Assembly (NCBI RefSeq): GCF_000764185.1
Contig: NZ_JQEC01000011.1
Span: 372,001-436,000, forward strand
Direction: 5' to 3'
From: Colwellia psychrerythraea
Lineage (GTDB): Bacteria; Pseudomonadota; Gammaproteobacteria; Enterobacterales; Alteromonadaceae
Length of the DNA stretch: 64,000 nucleotides
Shown here one piece after another: positions 1 through 8,410 of the stretch. Numbering within the stretch: the first letter of the stretch is position 1; each line of letters starts with the position of its first letter. The notes under the pieces were generated by a model. That model was given only the letters and a program-made list of their open reading frames with translations. It did no database searches and was not told the origin of the DNA. Both the position numbers and the translations under genes were made by a program.

Positions 1-268
1 AAGCTACGGCAACATCACTCGGTAAGTGGGTATTTACACCTAAAGTCCAGGCTACATCTTTTCGTATCTTTAAAGTATCAAAATGAATAACTTGGTTAGT
101 TGCATTAACCCCAGTATCAGTTCGTCCAGCGCACACAACTTCAATCGGTTCATTGGCAATTATAGATAATGCTTTTTCAACTTTTTCTTGTACTGTTATG
201 GCATTATTTTGACGTTGCCAGCCACAATAATTCTTACCATCATACTCAATACCTAACGCATAACGCAT
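1..268 (-). CDS. truA: tRNA pseudouridine synthase A, N-terminal part (partial)
   Basis: Reads out of the window at base 1, so only about the first 89 codons are present. The translation opens [11 protein letters not shown] and continues with the TruA-type motif [12 protein letters not shown], which holds the catalytic Asp. TruA makes pseudouridine at positions 38-40 of the tRNA anticodon arm. The usual motif is RTDAGVHA; here Ala is Thr and His is Asn, a mild departure next to an intact Asp. It lies 130 bp downstream of fimV on the same strand, the common gammaproteobacterial order asd-fimV-truA. No other in-frame ATG lies nearby, so the start is secure. Confidence 0.9.
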   Translation of the reverse strand, partial: MRYALGIEYDGKNYCGWQRQNNAITVQEKVEKALSIIANEPIEVVCAGRTDTGVNATNQVIHFDTLKIRKDVAWTLGVNTHLPSDVAVA

Positions 269-372
269 GCGAACCTGCCTTTTCTAGTGAGGAGATTATT
301 TTCGCTGCACATTATCCTTTATTTTATGCAGTTAGGCTATTGCTTGTTATTTTATTATCACCCATTAAGTTA

Positions 373-408
373 CCCTATAACTTATCCTATAACTTATTCT
401 ATAAAGTA
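373..408. repeat. 12-bp tandem repeat at the fimV stop codon
   Basis: Two exact copies of cctataacttat (373-384 and 385-396) followed by a degenerate third copy that runs into the fimV stop codon at 399-401. It lies between fimV and truA and has no obvious hairpin with a T-run. Confidence 0.7.
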
Positions 409-3400
409 TTTAATAGCGCCTGAGCTTCATTTTTTTGAGCTGTATCGCCCTTTAAAATGACTTCTTTCAAAATCACTTGAGCATTTTCTTCATCACTCAT
501 TTCTATATACATTTTTGCCAAATCTAATTTACTCGAAATGGAGCCACCCTCATCAACATCAACACCGCTATCACTCTCAGCAAACTGGCCTAAACCAACA
601 TCAATATTGGCTTTATCATAAGGCTCTGATTCATCTACTTCGTTTAAAGTCTCAGATAGCAGTTCATCTACGGATACATAATCTTGTGCTGAATTTTGGT
701 CCTCTTCTACGCTAAGGCTTTCTTCGCTAAAGCTATCATCAATTAAATCATCACCAATATCATTCAAGCTGAGTTCAACCTCATCTGACTCAGTTAAACT
801 TGTTGCTGACTCTTCTTCTATATTTGCCAATAGCTCATCAAAATCAACGTTATCTAACTCTTCAATTACTTCTAACGCATCAAGCTCTTCAATATTTTCG
901 GCTTCAGTTGAATCAACAGTTTCAGCTAATAGCTCAGCCAAAACATCTTCGTCGGTAAAGTCTGGTGACAATTCAATTGACTCTAAAGAGCTTTCCTCTG
1001 ATTGTTTTGTTTCTTCATCAAGTGATTCATCTGCTAATAATTGGCTTAAATCCGCTTCTGAGTACCCCGCAACTACTTGCTCATCAACACCTTCATTATT
1101 ACCTACATTCATAGCGTCACTAGCAGTTTCATCAATTGGGGTAGCAGTTAGGCTATCACCAATATCTTCTCTCTCATTTGGCTGCTCAGCTTGGGAAGCT
1201 TCATCCTTACTAACGGTATCAGCAATAAGTGCATCTATATCCAGTTCATCATCTAGCTCATTACTTTCGCTACTAGTTAATTCTTCTACGGGTAATCCAG
1301 CTTGACTTTCTTTAGCGATAATATCGCTAAAGTCAGCAGTAAGAAATGGTGTGACATATTCAGCAGTAAATTCAGCTATTTTAGCTTCGTTTTCTGCTAT
1401 TTGCTTTTGAATATTTAAATCTTCCGCGCTTATCGAGCTTTCATTATCAGATAGCTTCTCATCAGGTTTTGTATCTTCTGGTGAGCTTGCCATTACAGCT
1501 TGTTGCGGCACAGGCGCATTTCCTGACATTGATTCAAGCAGTGCATCAATGTCATCTGGGTCTGTTACATCAACAGCCTCTGCAACTTTTTCTTCCGCTG
1601 GCGTTTCATTTACCGAACCATTCACTGAATCAAGTAGTGCATCAATGTCATCTGGGTCAGTTACATCAACAGGCTCTACAATTTTTTCTGCCGCTGCTGG
1701 ATCATTTACCGAGTCATTCACCGAATCAAGTAGTGCATCAATATCATCAGGGTCAGTTACATCAACAGGCTCTACAATTTTTTCTTCCGCTGGTGTTTCA
1801 TTTACCGAGTCATTCACCGAATCAAGTAGTGCATCAATATCATCAGGGTCAGTTACATCAACGGGCTCTGCAACTTTTTCTTCCGCAGGCGGTTCATTTA
1901 CCGAATCATTCACTGAATCAAGCAGTGCATCAATATCATCTGGGTCAGTTACATCAACACGCTCTACAACTTTTTCTTCCGCTGGTGCATCATTCACCGA
2001 GTCAAGCAGTGCATCAATGTCATCGGGGTCAGTTACATCAGTAGTGTCTTCTACTTCGGGCTTAGCAGTTGATTCTGAAACTGCATCGAGCAAGGCATCA
2101 ATGTCATCGGGGTCTGTTACATCGGCAGTGTCTTCTACTTCTGGCTTAGCAGCTGGTTCTGAAACTGCATCGAGCAAGGCATCTATGTCATCTGGGTCTG
2201 TTACATCCGCAGTGTCTTCTACTTCTGGCTTAGCAGCTGATTCTGAAACTGCATCGAGCAAGGCATCAATGTCATCTGGGTCTGTTACATCGGCAGTGTC
2301 TTCTACTTCTGGCTTAGCAGCTGATTCTGAAACTGCATCGAGCAAGGCATCAATGTCATCTGGGTCTGTTACATCGGCAGTGTCTTCTACTTCAGGCTTA
2401 GCAGCTGATTCTGAAACAGCATCGAGCAAGGCATCAATGTCATCAGGGTCTGTTACATCGGCAGTGTCTTCTACTTCTGGTTCAGCAGCTGATTCTGAAA
2501 CAGCATCGAGCAAAGCATCAATGTCATCTGGGTCTGTTACATCGGCAGTGTCTTCTACTTCTGGCTCAGCAGCTGAATCTGAAACAGCATCGAGCAAGGC
2601 ATCAATGTCATCTGGGTCTGTTACATCAGCAGCTTCAACTGATGTTTCATCCTCATCAAGATCGCCTAAACCACCAAGTAAATCATTTAAATCATCTTGA
2701 TTTAATTCTCCGCCTTCAAGCACCTCACTTTCAGGTTCTTCATCTAAGCCTGAGAGCAGCGAATCTAAATCACTTTGATCTAACTCACCGCCTTCAAGGT
2801 TTTCAGTATCACTTTCATCATCTAGCAGGATATCTTCAAGATCATCGAGATCATCTAAACTGTCGTCATCATCTAAATGGATAGCGTCAACATCAAGTAA
2901 CTCATCACTATCATTTTCAATAAGATCTATAGAAAGATCATCATCTAAGTTCAATTCATCATCAAGTGACAAGTCGAGTTCATCATCGAGTGATAATTCA
3001 TCATCCAAGTTCAGTTCATCATCCAAGTTCAGTTCATCACTGAGTGATAACTCCTCATCAAGAGAAAGTTCATCGGCAACAGCTTCTTTTTTAACTGAGG
3101 GGGATTTCTTTTTATTATCTAACTCATTGAAAAACACTTCATCCGAAGCTTGTTGTTTGCGTTTAAACAAGAACACTAATAAAACAAGAAATAACAATGC
3201 AGGTAGCGTTCCCATGGCTATTTTAAACCATAAGCTTGAAGTAATATCTTGCTCAGCTAGTTCGGCAAGTTGCTGTTCTAATAATAACTGTTTTTCCCTC
3301 GCTTCTGCTTTCTCTAATAATGCTTGTTGCAGTTTGATCATATCGTCCATTTGCAACTTAATTTCTTTGCCTTTAGCCACTTCATCTTGCATAACACCAA

Positions 3401-4022
3401 GCTTGTCATTAAAAGAACTTAGCCGCTTACGTAAATCATCATTTTCTTTTAAAATAGCTTGCAAACCATCTATTGAGTCTGAGATATCATTCTGAATGTT
3501 TGCTAAACGCTTCTGCTGCTCACCATCAATCTTTTGCAGCTGATCATTAATTTCAGTTTTTACTGTCTCTAGATCTTTTTTCTTAATACTCGGCTCTGTT
3601 GACACAACCTGTTTAGTCACTTTAGGCTGAGTTTTTTGCCAAACTTTAGCATCACTTTGTGATTTTTGTTTCGCACTCTCGGTGTTTATCGCCATCATAT
3701 TATTAAAGGATGGGATTTTTAAATATTGCCCTTCAACCAAGTGATTAATATTACTATCAACAAAAGCTTGTGGGTTATCTTGATATAACGCCTGCATTAC
3801 TTGATAAACACTTAAGCGTGTATCAGGACGAATTCTAGTGGCAATGTTCCACAAGGTATCCTTAGAGGTGATTGGCCCATAGCGATCATAAGGAAAAACA
3901 TCACTACTTTTAGGTCCTCGCATGCGAATGCCACGTTCCTCTTCTGCATTAACAGGGAAGTGAACGGTGAGTATGCCAATAATAATTACCTGCCATAGGC
4001 ACAGGCGCAATAATTTTTGCAT
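399..4022 (-). CDS. fimV: FimV/HubP family polar hub protein
   Basis: 1207 residues. Order: signal peptide (about 1-26), periplasmic LysM domain (about 44-106, starting near PITSKDTLWNIA), coiled coil (about 150-260), one membrane helix (about 264-286, followed by KRKQQ), then a very acidic cytoplasmic part and a C-terminal FimV motif (LDLAKMYIEMSDEENAQVIL). FimV/HubP proteins bind peptidoglycan through LysM and organise the cell pole (chromosome origin, chemotaxis, flagella, type IV pili). The cytoplasmic part has two repeat zones: LDDELNL-type heptads near residues 318-370 and 13 copies of a unit containing DVTDPDDIDALL at residues about 465-835. The ATG at 4022 has an AGGA ribosome site 8 nt away. 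It sits in the expected asd-fimV-truA order. Confidence 0.92.
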   Translation of the reverse strand: MQKLLRLCLWQVIIIGILTVHFPVNAEEERGIRMRGPKSSDVFPYDRYGPITSKDTLWNIATRIRPDTRLSVYQVMQALYQDNPQAFVDSNINHLVEGQYLKIPSFNNMMAINTESAKQKSQSDAKVWQKTQPKVTKQVVSTEPSIKKKDLETVKTEINDQLQKIDGEQQKRLANIQNDISDSIDGLQAILKENDDLRKRLSSFNDKLGVMQDEVAKGKEIKLQMDDMIKLQQALLEKAEAREKQLLLEQQLAELAEQDITSSLWFKIAMGTLPALLFLVLLVFLFKRKQQASDEVFFNELDNKKKSPSVKKEAVADELSLDEELSLSDELNLDDELNLDDELSLDDELDLSLDDELNLDDDLSIDLIENDSDELLDVDAIHLDDDDSLDDLDDLEDILLDDESDTENLEGGELDQSDLDSLLSGLDEEPESEVLEGGELNQDDLNDLLGGLGDLDEDETSVEAADVTDPDDIDALLDAVSDSAAEPEVEDTADVTDPDDIDALLDAVSESAAEPEVEDTADVTDPDDIDALLDAVSESAAKPEVEDTADVTDPDDIDALLDAVSESAAKPEVEDTADVTDPDDIDALLDAVSESAAKPEVEDTADVTDPDDIDALLDAVSEPAAKPEVEDTADVTDPDDIDALLDAVSESTAKPEVEDTTDVTDPDDIDALLDSVNDAPAEEKVVERVDVTDPDDIDALLDSVNDSVNEPPAEEKVAEPVDVTDPDDIDALLDSVNDSVNETPAEEKIVEPVDVTDPDDIDALLDSVNDSVNDPAAAEKIVEPVDVTDPDDIDALLDSVNGSVNETPAEEKVAEAVDVTDPDDIDALLESMSGNAPVPQQAVMASSPEDTKPDEKLSDNESSISAEDLNIQKQIAENEAKIAEFTAEYVTPFLTADFSDIIAKESQAGLPVEELTSSESNELDDELDIDALIADTVSKDEASQAEQPNEREDIGDSLTATPIDETASDAMNVGNNEGVDEQVVAGYSEADLSQLLADESLDEETKQSEESSLESIELSPDFTDEDVLAELLAETVDSTEAENIEELDALEVIEELDNVDFDELLANIEEESATSLTESDEVELSLNDIGDDLIDDSFSEESLSVEEDQNSAQDYVSVDELLSETLNEVDESEPYDKANIDVGLGQFAESDSGVDVDEGGSISSKLDLAKMYIEMSDEENAQVILKEVILKGDTAQKNEAQALLNTL
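1520..2630 (-). repeat. In-frame tandem repeats of fimV (13 copies, 84 and 96 bp)
   Basis: Reading with fimV, copies 1-8 are 28 codons each, copies 9-12 are 32 codons each and copy 13 is partial. All contain DVTDPDDIDALL; spacer residues change from SAAKPEVEDT in the first block to SVNETPAEEK in the second. Near-identical DNA in copies 2-7 points to recent expansion by slippage or unequal exchange. The repeat also keeps a 383-codon frame open on the opposite strand, which is an artefact. Confidence 0.95.
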
Positions 4023-4502
4023 GGGGATATTCCTAATTTGACTTATTTAACTTATTTAACTTATTTAACTTATTTTAAGTAATGGCGCTGATTATTATAT
4101 TTGTGCGCCAAAAAAATATCGCATTACTTTCTTTTTATAAGATAAAGCGTCTCAAAAAGATGAAATGCAATCTTTATTCCAAAAAATCATTAACTAACAA
4201 GATAATAGCAAATTCATTCAATAAGTCTTCTATTTTTGTAACTCTTAGGTAAATCAATACTGTGTTTTTGAATACCCGCTATATATTAATATTTAATTAG
4301 CTAAGTTTGGTTAAGCTTGCCGTACTGTAACAAGATTTAATTAGCTCTTTGGCTGAATTTAAACATTTTCAAACAATTAAATATAAAGCAAAAACAAAAA
4401 AACTCGTTAAGAAACTTATTGCTAAGGTTATTAACGAGTTTTTAAATAACTAAGTTAGTTATTAAATTAAGTACTAAAACTTTTTACTTTTATCAGCAAA
4501 GA
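4023..4502. other. asd-fimV intergenic region with 9-bp tandem repeat and terminator
   Basis: 480 bp without a gene. Four copies of acttattta (4041-4076, last one degenerate) stand directly upstream of the fimV ribosome site, so they are in its leader or promoter. The asd terminator is at 4401-4446. Between them I see only AT-rich DNA that must carry a fimV promoter, but no confident -35/-10 pair. Confidence 0.6.
4401..4446 (-). terminator. Terminator downstream of asd
   Basis: Perfect 10-bp inverted repeat aactcgttaa / ttaacgagtt with a 20-nt loop. A-rich and T-rich flanks on the two sides let it work in either direction; it lies 60 nt after the asd stop. Confidence 0.7.
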
Positions 4503-5522
4503 CTAGCTTAAATGATCTTTTACTAATAATTCTGCTATTTGCACGCTATTTGTTGCCGCACCTTTACGGACATTATCGGCAACAATCCACATATTTATGC
4601 CGCAATTATGGCTGATATCTTCACGAATACGACCAACGTAAGTATCGTCTTTACCACTAGCATCACCAATTTGAGTTGGGAAGTCTTCATCATTACGACA
4701 AACAACCACACCAGGGGCTTGCTCTAATAAGTCTTTAACTTCTTCAGCTGAAATAGGTGAATTAGTTTCAATGTGCAACGATTCGCCATGACCAAAGAAT
4801 ACAGGAACACGAACTGCAGTAGGATTAACTAGTACATTTTCATCTCCTAAAATCTTTTTCGTTTCCCAAACCATTTTCATTTCTTCTTTGGTGTAACCAT
4901 TTTCTAAGAATACATCGATTTGTGGAATAACATTAAAGGCGATTTGACGAGAGAAGTTTTTAGTCTCCACTGGCTTACCACTTAATAAGGCAGCCGTTTG
5001 CTTAGCTAATTCATCCATAGCTTCTTTACCACCACCAGAAACTGACTGGTAGGTACAAACGTTTACTCGACTAATACCCACAGCATCATAAATAGGCTTT
5101 AATGCCACCATCATTTGAATGGTTGAACAATTAGGATTAGCGATGATATTGCGATTACGGTAATCAGCTAGTGCTTCTGGATTTACTTCAGGCACAACAA
5201 GAGGAATATCTGCGTCATAACGAAACTCTGAAGTATTATCAATAACAATACAACCAGCTTCACCCGCTATAGGGGCAAACTTAGCTGAAATGTCACCACC
5301 GGCTGAAAAGAAACCAATTTGTGCTTGGCTCCAGTCAAAATGGTCGGCATCAAGTACTTCAATACTTTCGCCATTGAACTCAATGATCTCACCAGCAGAG
5401 CGAGCACTTGCTAATGGGTAAAGTTTATTAATTGGGAAATCTCTTTCTTCTAAGATTTCCATTATTGTTTTACCAACTAATCCTGTTGCGCCAAGTATGC
5501 ATACATCAAATTTCTGTGCCAT
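4503..5522 (-). CDS. asd: Aspartate-semialdehyde dehydrogenase
   Basis: 339 residues. It makes aspartate semialdehyde from aspartyl phosphate with NADPH, at the branch to lysine/diaminopimelate, threonine and methionine. N-terminal nucleotide-binding loop GATGLVG at residues 11-17; the nucleophile Cys132 is in NPNCSTIQ; the HGESLHIET segment near residue 245 carries the catalytic His. The Cys is present, so this is an active enzyme and not the related catalytically dead Usg protein. It starts 13 nt after the pdxB stop, so the two are probably co-transcribed, and a strong terminator follows it. Confidence 0.95.
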   Translation of the reverse strand: MAQKFDVCILGATGLVGKTIMEILEERDFPINKLYPLASARSAGEIIEFNGESIEVLDADHFDWSQAQIGFFSAGGDISAKFAPIAGEAGCIVIDNTSEFRYDADIPLVVPEVNPEALADYRNRNIIANPNCSTIQMMVALKPIYDAVGISRVNVCTYQSVSGGGKEAMDELAKQTAALLSGKPVETKNFSRQIAFNVIPQIDVFLENGYTKEEMKMVWETKKILGDENVLVNPTAVRVPVFFGHGESLHIETNSPISAEEVKDLLEQAPGVVVCRNDEDFPTQIGDASGKDDTYVGRIREDISHNCGINMWIVADNVRKGAATNSVQIAELLVKDHLS

Positions 5523-5535
5523 GATCCTCTCTCTT

Positions 5536-6735
5536 CTAGTTGGACGATTTACTAAAACCTAAGCGATGTGGCACATCACTTTTGGCATTGGGTGACAAGG
5601 TAATCGTAACGGCAGAAAATTCCCTGCGAACGGGGTAATTCTTCCGTAAACTGTCAAATCCTTGTACAAATAATTGTTGACGAAATATTGCATCGTCTCG
5701 TCTGACATCGTAAACCATTTTAACTAACTGGTTTAGTAGTATTTGACTAAAACCTTGATTAATTTCAATTGCAGGGATACTTGCCGACGGTAAGAAGTTT
5801 TTTAGCTTATATTTTACTGCTATTTTTAACTGTTTACATAATGCCTGATAGAGCATTTCACTGCCACGAGCTTTTCCTTCTAAGCTATAACCGGCAATGT
5901 GTGCCGTGGCTATTTCTGTATAAGGAATTAATGCTTCAAGAACCTCAGGTTCACCTTGCCAAACATCGAGCACAACTTTTAAGCCATGACCTGACTGTTT
6001 AAGGGCCAATAAAGCATGATTATCAATGACATCGCCTCGGCAAGCACTGATTAAAATTTGATCCTGACGAAGTTCTGCTAAATTTTCTTCATTTAAGAGT
6101 TTATTTGTTGGATATTTGCCATCAACAATTTTAGGTACATGTAATGAAATCACATCACAGGCTAAAACCTCAGCCAATGAAACATAACTGCGTTTATCTG
6201 TTGCTGTTGTACTGTTATTTTGTACTTTTCCTTCGACTTGCTTTTCTTCAAGTAATGGGTCGCATATTTTATATTCTATGCCTAGAGCGGTTAATTTTTC
6301 ACTTAAACGAGAGCCAGTATTACCACCACCGACTATACCTACGGTTAACGATGATAAGTTGAGTAGGTAACGCTCAGCTAAAACCACTAAAGCACTTAAT
6401 ACATATTCAGCAACTGAAATGGCATTACAGCCTGGTGCTGAATGAAAACTTATCTTTCTTTTGGCTAAATAGTCTAAATCAATATGATCTGTGCCAATGG
6501 TTGCACTACCAACAAAGGATAATTTTTCATTCAAATGAAGTAATTGCTCATTAACCTGAGTGATCGAACGCACCAATAGCACATCAGCATCAGCAACTTG
6601 CTCTGCGGACAATGTCCGTCCCGAAAAAGGAACCAACTCTCCCTTCGCATTACCATTAGTTATTTTATTAAAATGACAGAGTTCACTAAAAAACTCTTTG
6701 GCAAAGGGCATGTTCTCATCAAAATATATTTTCAT
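5536..6735 (-). CDS. pdxB: Erythronate-4-phosphate dehydrogenase
   Basis: 399 residues. Second step of the DXP-dependent pyridoxal 5'-phosphate pathway: oxidises 4-phosphoerythronate with NAD. D-2-hydroxyacid dehydrogenase fold: N-terminal catalytic lobe with FVGSATIGTDHID, NAD-binding loop GIVGGGNTGSRL near residues 147-158, then ISACRGDVIDN and the His-containing segment TAHIAGYSLEGKARG. The C-terminal dimerisation region (about 290-399) is typical of PdxB and absent from other family members. First gene of a likely pdxB-asd unit; its upstream side is closed by the fabB terminator at 6853-6888. Confidence 0.95.
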   Translation of the reverse strand: MKIYFDENMPFAKEFFSELCHFNKITNGNAKGELVPFSGRTLSAEQVADADVLLVRSITQVNEQLLHLNEKLSFVGSATIGTDHIDLDYLAKRKISFHSAPGCNAISVAEYVLSALVVLAERYLLNLSSLTVGIVGGGNTGSRLSEKLTALGIEYKICDPLLEEKQVEGKVQNNSTTATDKRSYVSLAEVLACDVISLHVPKIVDGKYPTNKLLNEENLAELRQDQILISACRGDVIDNHALLALKQSGHGLKVVLDVWQGEPEVLEALIPYTEIATAHIAGYSLEGKARGSEMLYQALCKQLKIAVKYKLKNFLPSASIPAIEINQGFSQILLNQLVKMVYDVRRDDAIFRQQLFVQGFDSLRKNYPVRREFSAVTITLSPNAKSDVPHRLGFSKSSN

Positions 6736-6852
6736 TGATTCTAACTAACTGCTTAAGGTATTAAAGGACGTAATTATACGCTTATTTAACTATTAAGTAC
6801 TAGGTGAAGACAAGCAGATTCATCTAGTACTAGCTATTTCTGAAACTAAAAA

Positions 6853-6888
6853 ACCACATTAAGTATTTACTTAATGTGGTTTTTTTTA
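6853..6888 (-). terminator. Terminator downstream of fabB
   Basis: Perfect 13-bp inverted repeat accacattaagta / tacttaatgtggt with a 2-nt loop, with T8 on the plus side and A-run on the minus side. Bidirectional in form; placed to end fabB before pdxB. Confidence 0.85.
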
Positions 6889-6939
6889 CATGACTTAGTA
6901 ACTATGTCTAAGGCATCTGCCTAACTGAACAAGATAAGG

Positions 6940-8151
6940 TTATTTATATTTTTTCATTACTAAAGTGGCATTAGTACCACCAAAACCGAAGCTGTTAGAC
7001 ATAACAAGGTCTAATTCAACATCACGTTTTTCAGTAACAATATCTAGGCCCTGTGCTTTTTCATCTAAATTATCAACATTAATTGACGGGGCAACAAAGC
7101 TATTTTCCATCATCAAAATTGAATAGATAGCTTCGTGAACACCTGCAGCGCCAAGTGCATGACCTGTCATTGCTTTGGTCGCGCTAATCGCTGGTGAATC
7201 GTCACCAAATAATTCTTGAATAGCGCCTAACTCTTTAACATCGCCAACTGGCGTTGAAGTGCCATGGGTATTTAAGTAATCAATTTTACCTTCAACACCT
7301 TGCATGGCTTGTTGCATACAGCGCACTGCGCCTTCGCCACTTGGCGCTACCATGTCGTAACCATCAGATGTTGCACCGTAGCCAACAAGCTCAGCATAGA
7401 TATGTGCGCCACGAGCAAGTGCATGTTCTAATTCTTCTACAACAACCATACCGCCGCCGCCAGAAATAACAAAACCATCACGGTCAGCATCATAAGTACG
7501 TGAAGCGAGTTCAGGTGTATCATTACGACCCGCTGACAATGCGCCCATGCCATCAAACATCATAGCAAGTGACCAATGAACTTCTTCACCGCCACCAGCA
7601 AAAACGATATCTTGCTTGCCAAGTTGAATAAGTTCCATTGCATTACCAATACAGTGAGCACTAGTTGCACAAGCAGAACTAATTGAATAGTTAACACCTT
7701 TAATTTTAAAAGGGGTTGCTAAACAAGCTGACACTGTACTGCCCATCGTTTTAGGTACCGCATAAGGACCAACACGACGAATACCACGGCTACGTAAAGT
7801 GTCTGTTGAAGCAACAATATTCTCTGATGATGCGCCGCCTGAGCCAGCAACAATACCAGTACGAACATTTGAAATTTGCTCTTCAGTAAGCTTGGCATCT
7901 TTAACAGCTTGATCCATAGCAATGTAGGCATAACCTGCCGCATCACCCATAAAACGTACTGCTTTACGGTCAATGTGATCTTTAATCTCTACTGTTGGCT
8001 TACCCCAAACATTACTCTTCAAACCTTGCTCTGCAAAACTTTCAGAATGAGTGATACCTGACTTACCAGCTTTTAATGAGGCTAGTACTTCATCAGCATT
8101 ATTACCAATACTTGAGACAATACCTAGACCTGTTATTACGACACGTTTCAT
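6940..8151 (-). CDS. fabB: 3-oxoacyl-ACP synthase I
   Basis: 403 residues. KAS I elongates acyl-ACP chains and is needed for unsaturated fatty acids, important for membrane fluidity in the cold. Cys161 in [10 protein letters not shown], His in [11 protein letters not shown] (about 296) and His in [14 protein letters not shown] (about 331) form the Cys-His-His triad of FabB/FabF; the short GSGGAS segment and overall length fit FabB. Monocistronic, divergent from mnmC as in E. coli. The 259-bp gap holds a TATAAT -10 (8187-8192), a FadR-like site and a FabR-like site. Confidence 0.96.
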   Translation of the reverse strand: MKRVVITGLGIVSSIGNNADEVLASLKAGKSGITHSESFAEQGLKSNVWGKPTVEIKDHIDRKAVRFMGDAAGYAYIAMDQAVKDAKLTEEQISNVRTGIVAGSGGASSENIVASTDTLRSRGIRRVGPYAVPKTMGSTVSACLATPFKIKGVNYSISSACATSAHCIGNAMELIQLGKQDIVFAGGGEEVHWSLAMMFDGMGALSAGRNDTPELASRTYDADRDGFVISGGGGMVVVEELEHALARGAHIYAELVGYGATSDGYDMVAPSGEGAVRCMQQAMQGVEGKIDYLNTHGTSTPVGDVKELGAIQELFGDDSPAISATKAMTGHALGAAGVHEAIYSILMMENSFVAPSINVDNLDEKAQGLDIVTEKRDVELDLVMSNSFGFGGTNATLVMKKYK

Positions 8152-8186
8152 TTAACTAACCATCTATAATTATAAAATTTTGCGCT

Positions 8187-8192
8187 ATTATA
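8187..8192 (-). promoter_or_regulatory. fabB -10 element
   Basis: TATAAT on the minus strand, about 36 nt before the fabB ATG. No good -35 lies 17 nt upstream; instead the FadR-like palindrome covers that position, as expected of an activator-dependent promoter. Confidence 0.55.
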
Positions 8193-8208
8193 CTCGTAAT
8201 AGCCGTTG

Positions 8209-8225
8209 AACTGGTAGTACTAGTT
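8209..8225 (-). promoter_or_regulatory. FadR-like operator of fabB
   Basis: AACTGGTAGTACTAGTT matches the FadR consensus AACTGGTCNGACCAGTT at 13 of 16 defined positions and keeps the outer half-sites. Centred about 28 bp from the -10 element, i.e. near -37 to -40, where FadR activates fabA and fabB in E. coli. Confidence 0.6.
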
Positions 8226-8244
8226 GCTTGTCACAACAAAAACC

Positions 8245-8262
8245 AGCGTACACTTGTACACT
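8245..8262 (-). promoter_or_regulatory. FabR-like operator of fabB
   Basis: AGCGTACACTTGTACACT is a near-palindrome centred on GTACACTTGTAC and resembles the FabR/DesT operators that lie in front of unsaturated-fatty-acid genes. It lies about 95 bp from the fabB start, beyond the FadR-like site. Confidence 0.6.
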
Positions 8263-8410
8263 ATAATATGATATCCATTCTAATTTATCTATGACATTTT
8301 AACTTAACAATCGTTATTTTCTGCTCGATATCAATATATCGGATAAAACATATAAGGTAAACTAACCTTAAACATGCACTAAAACCATCATTTAAGCAAA
8401 AGAATTTTTC

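Noticed and set aside
1469..2044. 191-codon His/Gln-rich plus-strand frame
   Set aside because: Another mirror of the fimV repeat array in a third frame; no coding features.
1549..2700. 383-codon Ser/Thr-rich frame on the plus strand opposite fimV
   Set aside because: It exists only because the fimV repeat unit has no stop in that frame; the protein is pure repeat (SSASMSSGSVTS) and has no ribosome site. fimV on the other strand has LysM, membrane and FimV C-terminal features.
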